DNA of 64,000 nt from Talaromyces rugulosus (GCF_013368755.1 NC_049566.1:1-64000), one strand, 5' to 3'; counted from the first letter of the stretch, positions 1-13,282 are shown. Program-made: numbers and translations. The notes: generated by a model not told the origin, from the sequence alone.

Positions 1-87
1 CCTAACCCTAACCCTAACCCTAACCCTAACCCTAACCCTAACCCTAACCCTAACCCTAACCCTAACCCTAACCCTAACCCTAACCCT
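1..87. repeat. Telomere, (CCCTAA)n
   Basis: About 14 uninterrupted copies of CCCTAA (TTAGGG on the other strand) run from the first base. The C-rich strand reads 5' to 3' inward, as expected at the left end of a chromosome. The array stops at ~87, where pyrimidine-rich subtelomeric sequence begins. Perfect tandem copies here contrast with the single degenerate cores further in, so this is a terminal array and not an interstitial relic. Confidence 0.97.
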
Positions 88-1687
88 CCTTTTCCTTTCC
101 CGTTCACTTCTCTCTTTCTCTTTTTTCTACTCCATATACTTGCCTCTCGCTGGGGTAACCACTGGATTATACTCCTCGCACCATCATTGGTAACCCTAAC
201 CCTGACCATGATCGACCCCTCTTCCTAACCCTGACCGACACCCTTTCCTTTTATTTTCCATTTCCCCGTCTTTTTCTTCTGCATCGATGCTGGTCCACAC
301 TCTTCGCGGTCTTTCTGACAACCCCGAATCTGGCCCCGTGCACCATCATTGGCAACCCTAACCCTGACCTTTTCCTTTTCTCTCCTTTTCTTTTCCTTTT
401 CTTTTCCTTTTCTTTTCCTTTCCTTGTCTTTTTCCTGTTCTTTTCCATTCCTTTTCTGTTCTCTGTCTTTCCTTTTCCTTCCCTATTCTTTTTCTTTGCC
501 TTTTCTGTCCCGTTCCTTTCTCTCTTATATTCCTTTTCCTTTGTTTACTTTTCCTCTCTTTCTCTGTCTTTTTCTGTTCTTTGTACTTTCGTCCTTCTCT
601 TCTGGTTACTGTGTATAATAACCTTTTTGCCGGTAAAATCATGATATTGTACCTCTTATACCATCATTAATAACCTGAACCCTGACTCTCTCCATTCTAT
701 CTCTGGTACGATCATTGGTAATCCTAACCCTGACTGCACTGTATTACTACTTGGTCTGTTTTTCCATCCTTTCTGCCTTTCCTATCCTTCCTATCTTTTC
801 GGCTTTTTTGCTTTATCTACTTTCTCTGTTGTTTCACTTCTGTCCTTTTTCTTTATTATATATAACTGCCTCTCGCTGGGATCACTGCCGGATTGTGCTC
901 CTGGCACCATCATTGGTAACCTTAACCCTGACCTTTTCCTTTCCTTTTCCTGCCTGTCCGACCTTTCCTGCTCTTTCAACCTTTCTAATTTTTTCTGTCT
1001 TTCTGGTCTTTTCTACTTTTTATATTTTTCTTCCTGTTTGTGCTATTCCTATTCTTTCATTTCCGTCTTTCTTTTTTTTCTATTATATATAATTGTTTCT
1101 CATGGGGATGACAACCGCATTGTGCCCCTTGCACCATCATTGGTAACCCTAACCCTGGCCACCATGGGCCCCTCTCCCTAACCCCAACCGATACGTCATC
1201 CTCTCTCTTTCCTTTTCATCTTCTCCTCTGCTTCTCCGAACTCGTCATGACACTCTGCCGTCTCCCCGATGATGCCTCAATTGGGCCCTGTGCACCATCA
1301 TGGGTAACCCGAACCCTGGCCTTGGACAACGATGTCCCTCTTTGCAACACTCTCCTTTCCTTTCTTTCTGGTCTTGCCATTTCTTTTTCTCGCTTTCTTT
1401 TGGTATTCTGTTATATATATATTATCTATGTCGATCTGTGTATATATATATCACTCTCTTGATTCAATATTCAAAATATATATTCCTCGGACTGGTTTAT
1501 ATTGACATCTGTAAATATATATAATCACTGAATAATGCTTTTATTGATCTGGTAAAACCCCTGCTTCATGCGTGTATATTCTATGCCTTCCTATTGAACT
1601 TTCTGTCTCATCCATGTATATACCTGATCTGGGTTCTGATAATCTACCTGATCCTGATGCATCTATGCAAATATTTGGAACTGCCTT
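88..1687. repeat. Subtelomeric pyrimidine-rich region with interstitial telomere cores
   Basis: This stretch is dominated by CTTTTCC-type pyrimidine tracts and, near 1410-1530, TA-rich tracts. A recurring module joins CACCATCATTGG to one or two telomere-like units (AACCCTAACCCTG); copies lie near 180-208, 343-370, 660-690, 709-735, 904-930, 1131-1157 and 1289-1320. Longer similarity, such as TCTCGCTGGG and GGATTATACTCC blocks upstream of the cores, shows these are diverged tandem units of a few hundred bases. The open frames here are low-complexity products of the tracts and no gene is supported. Confidence 0.85.
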
Positions 1688-2073
1688 GACCGTCATGCGG
1701 GCCTATGCCTACAAACCTCTGCTTGACCGTCATGCGGGCCTATACCTACAAACCTCTGCTTGACCGTCATGCGGGCCAATGCCTACAAACCTCTGCTTGA
1801 CCGTCATGCGGGCCTATACCTACAAACCTCTGCTTGACCGTCATGCGGGCCAATGCCTACAAACCTCTGCTTGACCGTCATGCGGGCCTATGCCTACAAA
1901 CCTCTGCTTGACCGTCATGCGGGCCTATACCTACAAACCTCTGCTTGACCGTCATGCGGGCCAATGCCTACAAACCTCTGCTTGACCGTCATGCGGGCCT
2001 ATGCCTACAAACCTCTGCTTGACCGTCATGCGGGCCAATGCCTACAAACCTCTGCTTGACCATCATACGGGCA
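1688..2073. repeat. 37-bp minisatellite
   Basis: A 37-bp unit starting GACCGTCATGCGGGCC repeats in register at 1688, 1725, 1762 and so on to 2021, giving ten full copies, with an eleventh degenerate copy at 2058. Units differ mainly at CTATGCC, CTATACC or CAATGCC. The array lies directly downstream of the helicase gene's stop codon. A RIP-mutated version of the same array is at 13,283-13,705. Confidence 0.95.
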
Positions 2074-2124
2074 TTTTGTGCTTATGGAACCTCCTCTATT
2101 TCTATATTATTGTGGTGTATGTAT

Positions 2125-5100
2125 CTACATATGGCTTATGATTGAATTGGAATCCTCACTGCTCTCGACATCTACCTGCATCGTATCGTCGACCCATGAA
2201 CACATCCACGTCATCTCTTCTACCAACCCACTACGCTCCTCTCCACGTTTTCCAAACTTCCGCTGAAAATGACGAATCAACGCGGCCTGGTTCTCATGGG
2301 GGACCCCTCCCCCGGGCATCTGCGCCAACCGCCGCTCCCATGCTGGCTGGATCACCTCCCGCATCGGTCCATGCAACAACTGCGCCATGGTGTGCGCCGC
2401 CGTCTCCAAATATCGACATGCTTCTTTGGTACGCTGATATCCACCATGATCGACACGAACCCATCGTGGACATATCCACTGCGGCGAATGGCACTGAAAA
2501 CATACCGCATAATCCTCATACCCGTTCCTCCCATCTTCGCGTTGATTCCCGGTCACCTTGCGGATGGTCTCCTCGATCCACGCCGCCGCCTGTTGGCCTT
2601 CGGCCCGGGGACATTGATACGTGAAATGCTCGCTGGGTGCCTCGTGCATCGCGCAAATCCGGCATCGTCCCACCCACCGGTCAAAATGCTCCCGGATGGA
2701 ATCCACCGTTCGCGCCTCACGCTCGATGTGTGATCGTAATTGCTCCCATGGCTCGTTGTATCCTCTCCGCCGGGCATGCGGCATTGTCACCATGGTGAAT
2801 GCCTCGCTTAACTTTCGTTTCGGGGACCGCGCCGGTGCCGGGACTGGTGATCTGGCCTGGACCTGAACCCGCCTGGCCGGTGATATGGCCGGGGTCTCAC
2901 TCTGCGTGGTCGGTGATGTGGCCTGCGTCTCAACCGGTATGGCTGCCGCACAACATCCATCACACGCCGCTTCACCCTCCTCGCACTGCTGCCGCTGGTA
3001 CCCATCCACCTCCCCATCCAAATATGGATCGAACACGCCTCGTCGACATGGCTGATCAATGTACCGCTGTACCTGCTCCAATGCCCGCAATGATCCCGCA
3101 TCTCGATCGGTCACTGGGTCCCCCCATCCACCACCACTACCGTCCAAAACCATCACCGCCGTGCTGCCCTGCCCATCTCGCCCGGCACGCCCACTCTCCT
3201 GGGCATAATCCAACAACGATCGGGGACGCCCAACGTGGATCACACACCGGATGTCGGGGATATCGATGCCCATGCCTAATGCACTGGTGGCCACGATGAC
3301 GCCGCTGGGCGTCTGTCGGAATGTGCTCAACATCCCGGCTCGATCAATCGTGTGGGAATGGTATGCACCGCATCCCAATGCCTCCGCGACCTGCTCCGTC
3401 TGGTGCCGGCTGTTGGCGTACACCACCACCTTGCCGGGCGAATATCGCGGGATCTCCTGTTCAATCCACGCCATGATGGCCGCTCCCACGTCACCACGTC
3501 GGCCATGCTCCTGCGGCCGCGCAATGCGGACCACCCGATATGCAATGTTGTGACGACTGGTACGCGCGCGGATCCAATGCACGGTGCTGGGGGGGAAATA
3601 CATCCGCTGGCACAATCGCTCCTCGTCCTCTCGGGGCATCGTCGCCGTCAACAACAACATGGGGGCACGGTACCGGACCAACTGCCCCAACTGCGTCATC
3701 GACTTGCGGAAATCGTACTGGTCGTGCAATGCGATGTGGCATTCATCGATCACGATCCGGTCCAACTGGCCGGTGAACTGCTTGCGGTTTAAAAACGTGC
3801 TGAATGTTTCGTCACGTACGGCGGACTCGGGCGTGATTAACACAATCGATGCACCATCGGCGGGTTGCCGGTTGTTCCATGCGACACATTGAATGTCTAA
3901 TTCCGCGCATCGACGCTGTAAATCATCTCGTAACGACACCAATGGGATGATAACGACCGTCGTGCCACCGCGGGCCATCCATGCCGGCAACATGAACAAC
4001 AAACTCTTGCCACCACCGGTGGGCATCACGCCGATGACCGGGCTCTGTCCTTGGATCACGGCCTGCACAATCTGCTTCTGTGGCCCGCGAAATGCGGCGT
4101 CCGGTCCCATCATGTCGCGCAACGCCTGGTCGACATCCATGCGCTGCATCCGCTGCCACCGTTCCTCCCGGCTGCGCTGCGCCTCGTCCGTGAACCACGA
4201 TGTGCTGGATGCTGGGGGCGCGCTAAATGGATCGGCATCCGGGTCGGACGGCGGCTGGCATGATGCAAACCCTAACCATGTATGCCAATCCTGACTGCTA
4301 CCACGATATCGTTCTCGCATGGACGCCATGGCGCCAAACAACTCGCGGCTCTCCCGGGCGTATATGCCACCGGCCGTGTGTGGATCATGCCCGGCCTGAC
4401 GATCGGCGGCATCGGCCAACAATTGCACCTCGTCCATGGCCTCGGGGTCGTCTCCATCATCCGCCGCAAATCGATATTTGTTGCGTAAATACCGCCGGCT
4501 GATGGCAATCGCAACCTCACGATATGATGCAATGTGCAATGATTGACCGCGCAATCCCATGGCACTCTCGCGCTGCAATATGTGTCGTAATCGTTCGGAA
4601 TTCCATTTCGCTTGGTGTGGGTGGGCGGTCCAAATATGGCTGGACACCTGGTCCCGTTGATATATATTTCCACTGACCACCCGCTCGAACGGCTGCACCA
4701 ACCACAAATACCACACTAATAACTCACCCACCTCGCGTGGTAAATATCGATGGATGATCTTAACGTCGCCGCTCAATTGGTAACCCTTGTGGTACTGCGC
4801 GACCAATACCACCATGCCATCCTCGATAAACATATTACGGATCCCACCCATGGGACTGTTCTCGTGCCGGATGCTCAACAACTCGGGGGCCCGCGCCGGT
4901 TGACCCCATGTGAACTGGATGGCCACCAACAACTTCTCTAAAAACGCAGTGATCCGGTTCTGATACGCCATCCATCGCGCCGGATGAAACCCTTGCCCGT
5001 CGGCCTGGATGAATCGACGCCGCACGGCTGGGTCCTGACGGATTCGATGCCACATCCAATGCTCCCCATCCACGGGCCATTGCGTTCGGGTGTCCTGTAA

Positions 5101-7110
5101 AAAACTCCATCGTGCCTGGTTATTGCTGGGGTCGTCATACAAACGGTCCCATGGAATGGCTGGCACGGCGTCGGACGGGCATCCTAATATGTCGTCGATC
5201 AATATCCGCCGCGCGTCCTGGACCACCGCGTGCACCATGCCACGAAACTCATTCATGGTGAACTGCCGGTCCTTATAACATAACTCGTCCCCATTCTGCC
5301 ACTGTACATGGCCGGCGCTGGTCGTGTTGTAATGGATCTTCAACCCATATGTGCGCAAATCCAACATCCATTGCGTGGGGCCTTGCGATCCGCGCACCAT
5401 GAACCGATCCATCATCTGGGTCACCCACTGCAAACATCCTTTGCGGCCTGGCGAACTGGGTGGCGGCGATCCACCATATGCGCTGTCCCAATCCGTGTGG
5501 TCCATGGAACTGGGCAACTCGGCCGCATCCTCCTCCTCGGGCTCGTCACTCAATTCGACGGCTTTCTTCACCACCATGAACCGCGCGACCTTGATCACTC
5601 GCGATAAAATGGGCGGGTAATCCTCGGGCGTACGGAAACCGCCCTCACGAACCCCCAATACGGCTGCGGCACACACTAATGCGCTGTCGTACTCCCGTCG
5701 GGTGATGCGCTGGTTCAACAATTCGATGCAAAAATCCAAACACGCCCGCTCCACGGGGCTCAATGGCGGCACGGTGATGTTGCTGGCTTCCTCCTCATTC
5801 TCCGGGGGGCGCTCAATATCAAATATGGCATCCACATCAACCGTTCTCCCCATGGCCGTCTCCTCCATCGTCTTCTCTATCCCGTCACTCCTATCATTGA
5901 AAAAATCGGGTTCGTTGCTGTCCACGGACAACGAATCAATCGACATGGTGTCTCTCTCCTCCTCCTCCTCCTCCTCCTCCTCCCCCTCCTCTTCCTCCTC
6001 TTCCTCCACCCACGGTGCCCGCGTGGCCCCGGATCGCGTGATCACCTTACCCTTGCTCACCTGGCGGGTGGGTGGAATCCGCACCGCGTCGACCAACCGC
6101 TCCCATGCCATGCGCTGTCGTCGCGTGAATCGATACGGGGGACTGGTCCACTCGTGCGGCTGCTGCGTACGCCAAAAAAACATCAACATCTCCTGCCACG
6201 GCCGCACCTGCTTCACGATTGACTCCTCATCCTGGTACGCCTCTAACGGGGTGTACCGCGTCTGATGCTGCTCGGTCCGGATGGCTTCCAACCGCACAAA
6301 CACCCCAATCTGGTGAATCACGGACAACTGGCTGATCGTGGCCAACCGCGCCATGGCCGTCCAAATGGCGTGGGCTTCCGGCTCGATGGACGGCTGGCCG
6401 TCGATATCCGCGGGGGGTGGGCTCACACTCTGTATCAAATCGGGGATGTCGAACTCCCCCAAATACTTCACCCACTCGGTTCGCCGTAACCACGGGTTGG
6501 CCTCGTCGACCTGGCCGGCCTGGATCTTCCGATCCGCGGCCTCCTGCACGCTGCGCCAATGCGCCTGCATGTTCTGGATTAACGTCTCGCACGCATCACC
6601 GTCGGGGGCCACGGCTTCATCCGTCTCGGGAATAATCGCAAAATACTGCGAGTTGGCCTTGACGGGAAACAACCGCTGGCATTGAACGGGACGGCATGCC
6701 TGGTCCTGCTCGTGCTGAATCTGTTTCTGCTCCATGTGGGTGGGCTGTCCGATCTTTCGGGTCCGGGACCACTGATGATGCTTGATCCAATGCTGCCGCA
6801 TGGTGGGCATGGTAGTGCATATGTATTGGCACGAATGGGAACTCAATTGACATCGATATCCATCAACGGGCGCGACCAACTGTTGGATCGCTGTGGTCCG
6901 GGTGGCCGGGATATTCAACTCGATCGGGTCATGCGCGATGTTGGGCCATGTACGAACATCATCGGCCAATGTGACGCGCATGGTGGTGGACACATAACGG
7001 TGCGCGCGACGCAAATGCGTTTCAATCTGGCTGGGCCACACGGCATGGCGACACTCCCGGCATACCACAATGGGAAACTCCTCTAGTTGCTCGAAAAACG
7101 TGTTATACAT
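2125..7110 (-). CDS. Telomere-linked RecQ-type helicase (TLH), 1661 aa
   Basis: An uninterrupted frame encodes a superfamily 2 DNA helicase of the telomere-linked type, predicted to unwind DNA in the nucleus. The N terminus has a C2H2-like finger (CRECRHAV... ending HLRRAH, ~residues 17-37), as in fungal OrsD/DUF3505-type proteins, then an acidic poly-Glu tract (~370-390) encoded by a GAG microsatellite. RecQ motifs follow in order: Walker A MPTGGGKS (~1030), DECH box (~1120), TATMP motif [13 protein letters not shown], and arginine-finger motif [12 protein letters not shown] (~1300). Two C-terminal Cys clusters (CRICAMHE...; [11 protein letters not shown]) are likely metal-binding. Position about 2 kb from the telomere, transcribed toward it, matches TLH genes of other fungi. 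All helicase motifs are intact and there are no stops, unlike the RIP-killed copy further in. Whether it is expressed is unknown; such genes are often silent except when telomeres are short. Confidence 0.93.
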   Translation of the reverse strand: MYNTFFEQLEEFPIVVCRECRHAVWPSQIETHLRRAHRYVSTTMRVTLADDVRTWPNIAHDPIELNIPATRTTAIQQLVAPVDGYRCQLSSHSCQYICTTMPTMRQHWIKHHQWSRTRKIGQPTHMEQKQIQHEQDQACRPVQCQRLFPVKANSQYFAIIPETDEAVAPDGDACETLIQNMQAHWRSVQEAADRKIQAGQVDEANPWLRRTEWVKYLGEFDIPDLIQSVSPPPADIDGQPSIEPEAHAIWTAMARLATISQLSVIHQIGVFVRLEAIRTEQHQTRYTPLEAYQDEESIVKQVRPWQEMLMFFWRTQQPHEWTSPPYRFTRRQRMAWERLVDAVRIPPTRQVSKGKVITRSGATRAPWVEEEEEEEGEEEEEEEEERDTMSIDSLSVDSNEPDFFNDRSDGIEKTMEETAMGRTVDVDAIFDIERPPENEEEASNITVPPLSPVERACLDFCIELLNQRITRREYDSALVCAAAVLGVREGGFRTPEDYPPILSRVIKVARFMVVKKAVELSDEPEEEDAAELPSSMDHTDWDSAYGGSPPPSSPGRKGCLQWVTQMMDRFMVRGSQGPTQWMLDLRTYGLKIHYNTTSAGHVQWQNGDELCYKDRQFTMNEFRGMVHAVVQDARRILIDDILGCPSDAVPAIPWDRLYDDPSNNQARWSFLQDTRTQWPVDGEHWMWHRIRQDPAVRRRFIQADGQGFHPARWMAYQNRITAFLEKLLVAIQFTWGQPARAPELLSIRHENSPMGGIRNMFIEDGMVVLVAQYHKGYQLSGDVKIIHRYLPREVGELLVWYLWLVQPFERVVSGNIYQRDQVSSHIWTAHPHQAKWNSERLRHILQRESAMGLRGQSLHIASYREVAIAISRRYLRNKYRFAADDGDDPEAMDEVQLLADAADRQAGHDPHTAGGIYARESRELFGAMASMRERYRGSSQDWHTWLGFASCQPPSDPDADPFSAPPASSTSWFTDEAQRSREERWQRMQRMDVDQALRDMMGPDAAFRGPQKQIVQAVIQGQSPVIGVMPTGGGKSLLFMLPAWMARGGTTVVIIPLVSLRDDLQRRCAELDIQCVAWNNRQPADGASIVLITPESAVRDETFSTFLNRKQFTGQLDRIVIDECHIALHDQYDFRKSMTQLGQLVRYRAPMLLLTATMPREDEERLCQRMYFPPSTVHWIRARTSRHNIAYRVVRIARPQEHGRRGDVGAAIMAWIEQEIPRYSPGKVVVYANSRHQTEQVAEALGCGAYHSHTIDRAGMLSTFRQTPSGVIVATSALGMGIDIPDIRCVIHVGRPRSLLDYAQESGRAGRDGQGSTAVMVLDGSGGGWGDPVTDRDAGSLRALEQVQRYIDQPCRRGVFDPYLDGEVDGYQRQQCEEGEAACDGCCAAAIPVETQATSPTTQSETPAISPARRVQVQARSPVPAPARSPKRKLSEAFTMVTMPHARRRGYNEPWEQLRSHIEREARTVDSIREHFDRWVGRCRICAMHEAPSEHFTYQCPRAEGQQAAAWIEETIRKVTGNQREDGRNGYEDYAVCFQCHSPQWICPRWVRVDHGGYQRTKEACRYLETAAHTMAQLLHGPMREVIQPAWERRLAQMPGGGVPHENQAALIRHFQRKFGKRGEERSGLVEEMTWMCSWVDDTMQVDVESSEDSNSIISHM

Positions 7111-7419
7111 GATGATAATAATGAATTGCCCTGGTAAATGTGATAAATACTAATGCTATCTATAATGGTAATGGTAATCTGTAGTATGGACAATATATGA
7201 TTATATATAACCATGCCCTAATACGTCGGAACCCCTGACGATCCGTCATGGCGCGCACGCGATATATCCTGGCCACTAGCGCCCGTCGCACCCCAACCAA
7301 AACAACCTGAAAAACCCGTCCTTTTCAATTAACCACGACAGCGGCACGATAACTTGAATATCGCTCATTCTCCGGTGACGAGCGATTTAATGGTATGAAA
7401 ATAACTGGTCCAATTTTGA
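7111..7419. other. Upstream region of the helicase gene
   Basis: Non-coding sequence between the helicase start codon and the 148-bp repeats. It is A+T-rich next to the gene (ATAATAATGAATT, TATATGATTATATATAA near 7190-7210), which could include the promoter, then of mixed composition. The same sequence, RIP-mutated, precedes the dead helicase copy at 26,595-26,893, so it belongs to the duplicated subtelomeric unit. Confidence 0.6.
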
Positions 7420-7715
7420 GGGCGATCAGGCGACAAAACCTGATTGTAGTCTACAAAAGTTCGTGATTGTAGTCTATGACACTAACCCTAGATTTAACTA
7501 GCAAAAATAACCCTAAAATAGAGTTTGTGATTGTAGTACAGTTCACTACACTCAGGTATTTTGGTTAGGGCGATCAGGCGACAAAACCTGATTGTAGTCT
7601 ACAAAAGTTCGTGATTGTAGTCTATGACACTAACCCTAGATTTAACTAGCAAAAATAACCCTAAAATAGAGTTTGTGATTGTAGTACAGTTCACTACACT
7701 CAGGTATTTTGGTTA
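7420..7715. repeat. 148-bp direct tandem repeat, two copies
   Basis: The block beginning GGGCGATCAGGCGACAAAAC at 7420 recurs at 7568, an exact 148-bp period, and the second copy ends at ~7715. Each unit contains telomere-like CTAACCCTAG and AACCCTAAA cores and the phrase GTGATTGTAGT several times. A RIP-mutated copy lies at 26,894-27,041 with a partial unit after it. Confidence 0.93.
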
Positions 7716-10700
7716 GAATGGACAACTATTTTCGATACAGAAAACCAGGTTATATTGCCTAATACTGCCTTGAACCTGCGCTGCTCCATCAGGCGCCATC
7801 TCTGAGGAACTGTGGCAAGAAGAAACACGATACGTTCACAAGAATATTTAACACCAGAGTAAAGGAGAATAAAACCGAATCTGATATAGGCTCAGATAGC
7901 ACATCAGAGTCAAAAGAGTAGCTTCTGCGTAAAATCGCCCACAGAAGCTAAAATGCAAAATAGCTCGTGACTTCGAGAATTTTAAGAAGATAGTTGGAAG
8001 GTTTAACAGACCTCTATTCAATATAGACGTATAGTTAGACCATAGAACCAATGTCAATGCTTTAATTGATAGTAGGTGCCTTATCTATAGGATCATCAAA
8101 GAGACCTTCGCTCGAAAGAAAAAGCTGAATTATAGCGCTATTAAATCTCAACCTATTAAGGAATATAATGGTTCGGCACCTCAATACATTAAAGAAATTG
8201 CATGCGTGATATTAGATATCAGAGGAAATATACAGGAGAAAGCCTACTTCTATATAGTTCCGAAGTGTGAATATGATATAATATTAGATCTTCTATGGAT
8301 AGAACACCAATATGTAAGAATTGACGCCACTAGAGGCCAACTAGAATTCGGGAACGGAATATCCATCGATAAAAAGAACCTGTTATGACCTGAGTACGCC
8401 CCCCAACAGATCGGTGCAGCTACAGTGAACGCTTTGAAAAGGATACAAAGCAGGAAAAAAGAGGTTAACATATTTGCAGTCTCCATATAGGATATTAAGA
8501 AAGCTCTGGCCTCGAAACCACAGACAGACCCAGGGAACAAGCTACCTAAGCATTACCACAAGTTCCTAGAACTATTTAATCCGAAGAAAGCTAACAAGCT
8601 ACCACTATCATGTCCGAATATCAACCATCAGATTGAACTAATTAACACCAATGCAAAGAGGCGCAAGCCAGAGATACCATGGGGCCCTCTCTATAACATA
8701 TCACAAAAAGAACTACTAGTCCTACAGAAAACTCTCCACAACTTACTATCAAAAGACTTCATACGTGTGAGCAACTCGCCCGCTATAGCGCCGGTACTGT
8801 TTGTAAAGAAACCCAGAAGAAGACTGCACTTCTACATCGATTATCAGGCGCTTAACGCTATAACAAAAAAGGACTGATATCTATTACCATTAATACATAA
8901 GATCCTATAACGAATATCTAAAGCCTGATGGTTTACAAAGCTTGACATTACAGCGGCCTTCTATAAGATACACATCGCTGAAGAAGACAAGTAAAAGACA
9001 GCTTTCTAAACCAGGTTTAGACTTTATAAATGGTTAGTAATACTTTTCAGCCTTACCAATACGCCAAGCATGTTTTAATGATACATCAATTAGACCCTTC
9101 GCGAGTTTCTGGATGACTTTATATCTGCCTATCTAGATGACATGCTTATCTTTACGGAAGGCAGCTGCGCGCACCATCGGAAACAGGTAATAAAGATACT
9201 AGAACACCTACACACTGCAGGACTACAGCTAGATATCAATAAATATGAGTTTGAGGTGCAGACAATAAAATACCTTAGATTCATATTAGAAGCTAGAAAA
9301 GGGATCTGAATGGACCCTGCGAAAGTCTCTGCCATTTTAGAATGGAAAGCCCTAACATATGTAAAAGATGTGCGATCGTTCCTAGGGTTCGCAAATTTCT
9401 ACCGACAGTTTATCTAAGGATATTCCAATATAATCCGTCCACTGACAGAACTGACTAAAAAGGGAACTACCTTCGTTTGGACCAAGGCCGTTAATGAAGC
9501 CTTCGAACAACTAAAGCAAATGTTTGTAAGTGACCCAATACTAGTGTAATTCGACCCCAAGCAGGATACAATCATAGAAGCCGACTCTTCAGGATATGTC
9601 ATAGGGGGGACATTATCACAGTATGATAACAAAGGACTTCTACAAACCTGCGCCTACTTCTCCTAAAAGTGCACGCCCGCGGAGTGTAATTACAAGATCT
9701 ATAATAAGGAGCTATTAGTAATAATAGCGTGTCTGAAGCAATAGAAACCTAAATTAATTAGCACTAAGAAGTTTATTATCCTGACTAACCACTGGAATTT
9801 TAAATACTTTATACAGCTCTAACAGTTGAATAAAAGGCAAATGAGATAGGTTAGTATACTCTTATGCTTCAACTATAAGCTCCAATACCAGCTAGGGCGA
9901 CTAGCTGCTAGACCTGATACACTATCACAACGCTCGCAAGATATGCCTGATGGGATTGACAATAAACACCTAGCATACCAAAATAAGCGTCTTATCAACC
10001 CTAACAAGATACAGAGAAACTATCCAGAATAACCTCCCTAAGATCACTTATCAAACACCGCACCTAAACCCTATATCCACGCTACCCACATAAAGCACTT
10101 AACGTCAATTAGAGAACAGTGGCAACTAGCCAAAGCTAAGGATAAGAATTATAAACAAATTAAAGAGGCTGTACACCAGAAGCTCCTACAGTTTCCTCAA
10201 GACCTACAACTTCGCACTATAGTATCCGAATGCACGATCAATACAGCAGACCGGTTATTATTTCAAAACCAACAATAGGTACCAAACAGCGAACCACTCT
10301 ATACTCGTATTATATAAGATACATATAACTCTTATTTCACCGGACACCCAGGCCAAAATATAACCTATACTATTATGGCCCGACAACTATATTAGCCGAA
10401 CCTATCTAAGGATGTCTAAAGATTCGTGAATAACTGTAACAAATATGGTATGAACACCGTATAGAGATAACACCAACAAAGATTATTAAAACTGCTCTCT
10501 GTTCCTTCGCGAATATGGCAAGATATTAATATAGATTTTATAGAGAAACTCCCAATGTCCGATAGGAATACAAATCTTATAATAATTATTGACCGACTGG
10601 GAAAAGGGATTATATTAGTACCATACAAACATATAGATACTAAGACAGTGATATCAAAGTTTATTGACTAATTCATACGCGAACATAAGCCGTCTAGCAG

Positions 10701-12300
10701 CATTATATCAAATCAGAGCACACAATTTGTTAATAACCTTTAGAAAGGCGTGTGCGAACGTCTAAAGATTATAAGACAATTGTTAACCACACATCACCCT
10801 CAAACTGATGGATAGACAGAACGTGCTAACTCTATGATAGAAGAATATCTGCAGAACTTCTGTATCTACCTCTAAACCGACTGGAGCCTACTAACCACAA
10901 TTGCGCAACTCGCAATAAATAGGCGCGATGCTACTATAACTGGTATCAGCCTTTTCTTCCTGACCCATAGATACAACGTTGAACCACTCTAGTTAGATGA
11001 AGCTATCCCCATATCTGAGCAGTGAAGACCCGCTATCGAACATACAAACAATATAGTTACTAAGCTATGGCAGGCCTTTGATATAGCGCAGACTGAGCTT
11101 GTCTCAGCGTAGTAGCGAATGGAAAATAGTGCGAACCGTCGCCGAGAGACTTCTTTAGAGTATAAAGTAGGATAGAAGGTATGGTTAGACCTTTAGAATA
11201 TTCAGACTGAATGACTTTTAAAGAAGCTAGACGCCCAACATACAAAATATACTATACTAGAGAAAGTGGGATCCTATACGTACCGACTTGATATTCCTAG
11301 AACTATTCATGATGTTTTTCATACAACGCTCCTCTGCTCTGCAGGCACATGTCCACTCCCTTCATAGACCTAACATAATTACTAGCCACTAACACACCTA
11401 GTAGAAGATAATGAAGAGTACCTAGTCAATAGTATACTTAATGAACAGACCATATGTCAGGGCCACAGATATATGAAGCAATACCTTATCTATTGGACCG
11501 GATATGCACGACCTATATAGGAACCTGCCCAGTCCATAGAAGACACCGAAGCACTTGACTACTGGTTTCAACACCACAACGTCCTTACCGAAGAGGGGGA
11601 GTAATATTAAGGTCTTAGCCCCTAGGATACTCAGGCTTCGCTCTTGTAGAATAACTGCATCTAGTCCATACCTGGTTCGCTATAGAAGAACCCCCTGACG
11701 CTACACTAGATTCACTAGAGCGCCTCTGGGACCCACACTCGCCTGTATCAACATTCAATAATGCGAACCTCTGCGAACCTTTTCCTTCTTTTTCTTACAT
11801 TTGAATCTACTCAATTCCTGGACCTACATAAGGCCAGTAAGACGGGACCTAGCCCGTAACATATCTATATAATATTTAGCATTACCATGTTTCTATAAAT
11901 GTATTGAATGATGGATAGTAGTCCCTCTAACCAGGATATAAAAATAACTCTAAAATCATACTAAAATAATTTTAAACTTTTATTACTTTTCTATTTTAGA
12001 TAATGGTTGTAGTTCTAATTAAATATAACACTTCCATACCTTAATTACCTCAAAATATAACCCTAATGATTTTTAATAACTTGTAACAACATAGCTAATC
12101 GGTTAAATGCACTCAAACTGATACTATATATTGATAGCAGCGTCATATATCCCTAGTCTAAATTTAAACCTCTACCCTAATATAAATGCAGGCGTAGGGA
12201 GTCAATTAAATTAAAAAAACTAATCAATTCCCTTTTACCTAACACGACGCTAATATTTATTAATAAAATAAAATCAACAGACTAGTCAGTTGTTTTTCCA
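7716..12300 (+). pseudogene. RIP-degraded Ty3/gypsy retrotransposon with chromodomain
   Basis: Read on the plus strand, the frames give a gypsy pol in the normal order but broken by many in-frame TAG/TAA stops. A retropepsin-like segment is at ~8040-8390. Reverse transcriptase covers ~8640-9400, with the catalytic YLDD still readable near 9130. RNase H is at ~9560-9900 (EADSSGY). Integrase covers ~10,320-11,000 (HPGQN, HHPQTDG, then *TERAN where Gln or Trp has become a stop). A chromodomain-like YLIYWTGYARPI lies near 11,485-11,520. Most stops fit CAG/CAA or TGG changed to TAG/TAA, the mark of RIP. A purine stretch near 11,590 resembles the polypurine tract. I cannot define LTRs; the AT-rich tail 11,640-12,300 has no identifiable gene. 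Confidence 0.85.
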
Positions 12301-13282
12301 TTAATGATAGGATAACTGCCAGATTGTGCTCCTAGTATCATTATTGATAACCTAAACCCAGACCTTTTCCTTTCCTTTTCCTGCCTATCCAACCTTTCCT
12401 ACTCTTTTAATCTTTCAAATTTTTTCTATCATTCTAGTCTTTTCTACTTTTTATATTTTTCTTTCTATTTCTGCTGTTCCTATTCTTTTATTTCTGTCTT
12501 TCTTTCTTTTTTCTATTATACATCATTGTTTCTCATGGAGATAACCACCAGATTGTGCCCTTTACACCATCATTGGTAACCCTAACCCTAGCCTAGCCTT
12601 ATTGCTAGACTTTATCACTCCCACCTTCATATCTCCTGTATAGGGAATTTGACTATATAATTAGGTCTGGTCTAGATCTTTATATAGACCTCTTATATCT
12701 ATTAAACCTATCTTGGCCTTTATACGGGCCTCCTACACCTTTTAGACTTTTTCTTCTCTCACTTCTACTTCTTTCCTTTTCCTATTAGCTTCCCTCCTTT
12801 TATTTCTAACCCTACTATTGTTTGCATCTCTTAGATCCTATATAATCACTGGAATAGACCCCGTGCACCATCATAGGTAACCCTAACCCTGGCCACTATA
12901 GGCCCCTCTCCCTAACCCTAACCGATACATCATCCGCTCTCTTTCCTTTTCATTCCTTTCTTTCTAGTCTTACCATTTCTTTTTCTCGCTTTCTTTTGGT
13001 ATTCTATTATATATATATTATCTATATCAATCTGTGTATATATATATCACTCTCTTAATTCAATATTCAAAATATATATTCTTCAGACTAGTTTATATTA
13101 ACATCTGTAAATATATATAATCACTAAATAATGCTTTTATTAATCTAGTAAAACCCCTGCTTCATGCGTATATATTCTATGCCTTCCTATTAAACTTTCT
13201 GTCTCATCCATATATATACCTAATCTGGGTTCTGATAATCTACCTGATCCTGATGTATCTATGCAAATATTTAGAACTGCCT
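12301..13282. repeat. RIP-mutated second copy of the subtelomeric region
   Basis: This stretch aligns with parts of 885-1680, for example AACTGCCAGATTGTGCTCCT against ACTGCCGGATTGTGCTCCT. Differences are overwhelmingly C-to-T and G-to-A. Interstitial telomere cores remain near 12,347, 12,575 and 12,877. It has the same orientation as the terminal unit, so a complete subtelomeric unit was duplicated head to tail and then hit by RIP. Confidence 0.88.

Noticed and set aside
349..1092. Open frames of 60-125 codons in the subtelomere
   Set aside because: They translate pyrimidine tracts into Phe/Leu/Ser or Lys/Arg/Glu runs and have no domain or homologous structure.
7420..7715. CRISPR-like array
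   Set aside because: The 148-bp units are contiguous direct repeats without spacers, and the context is eukaryotic.
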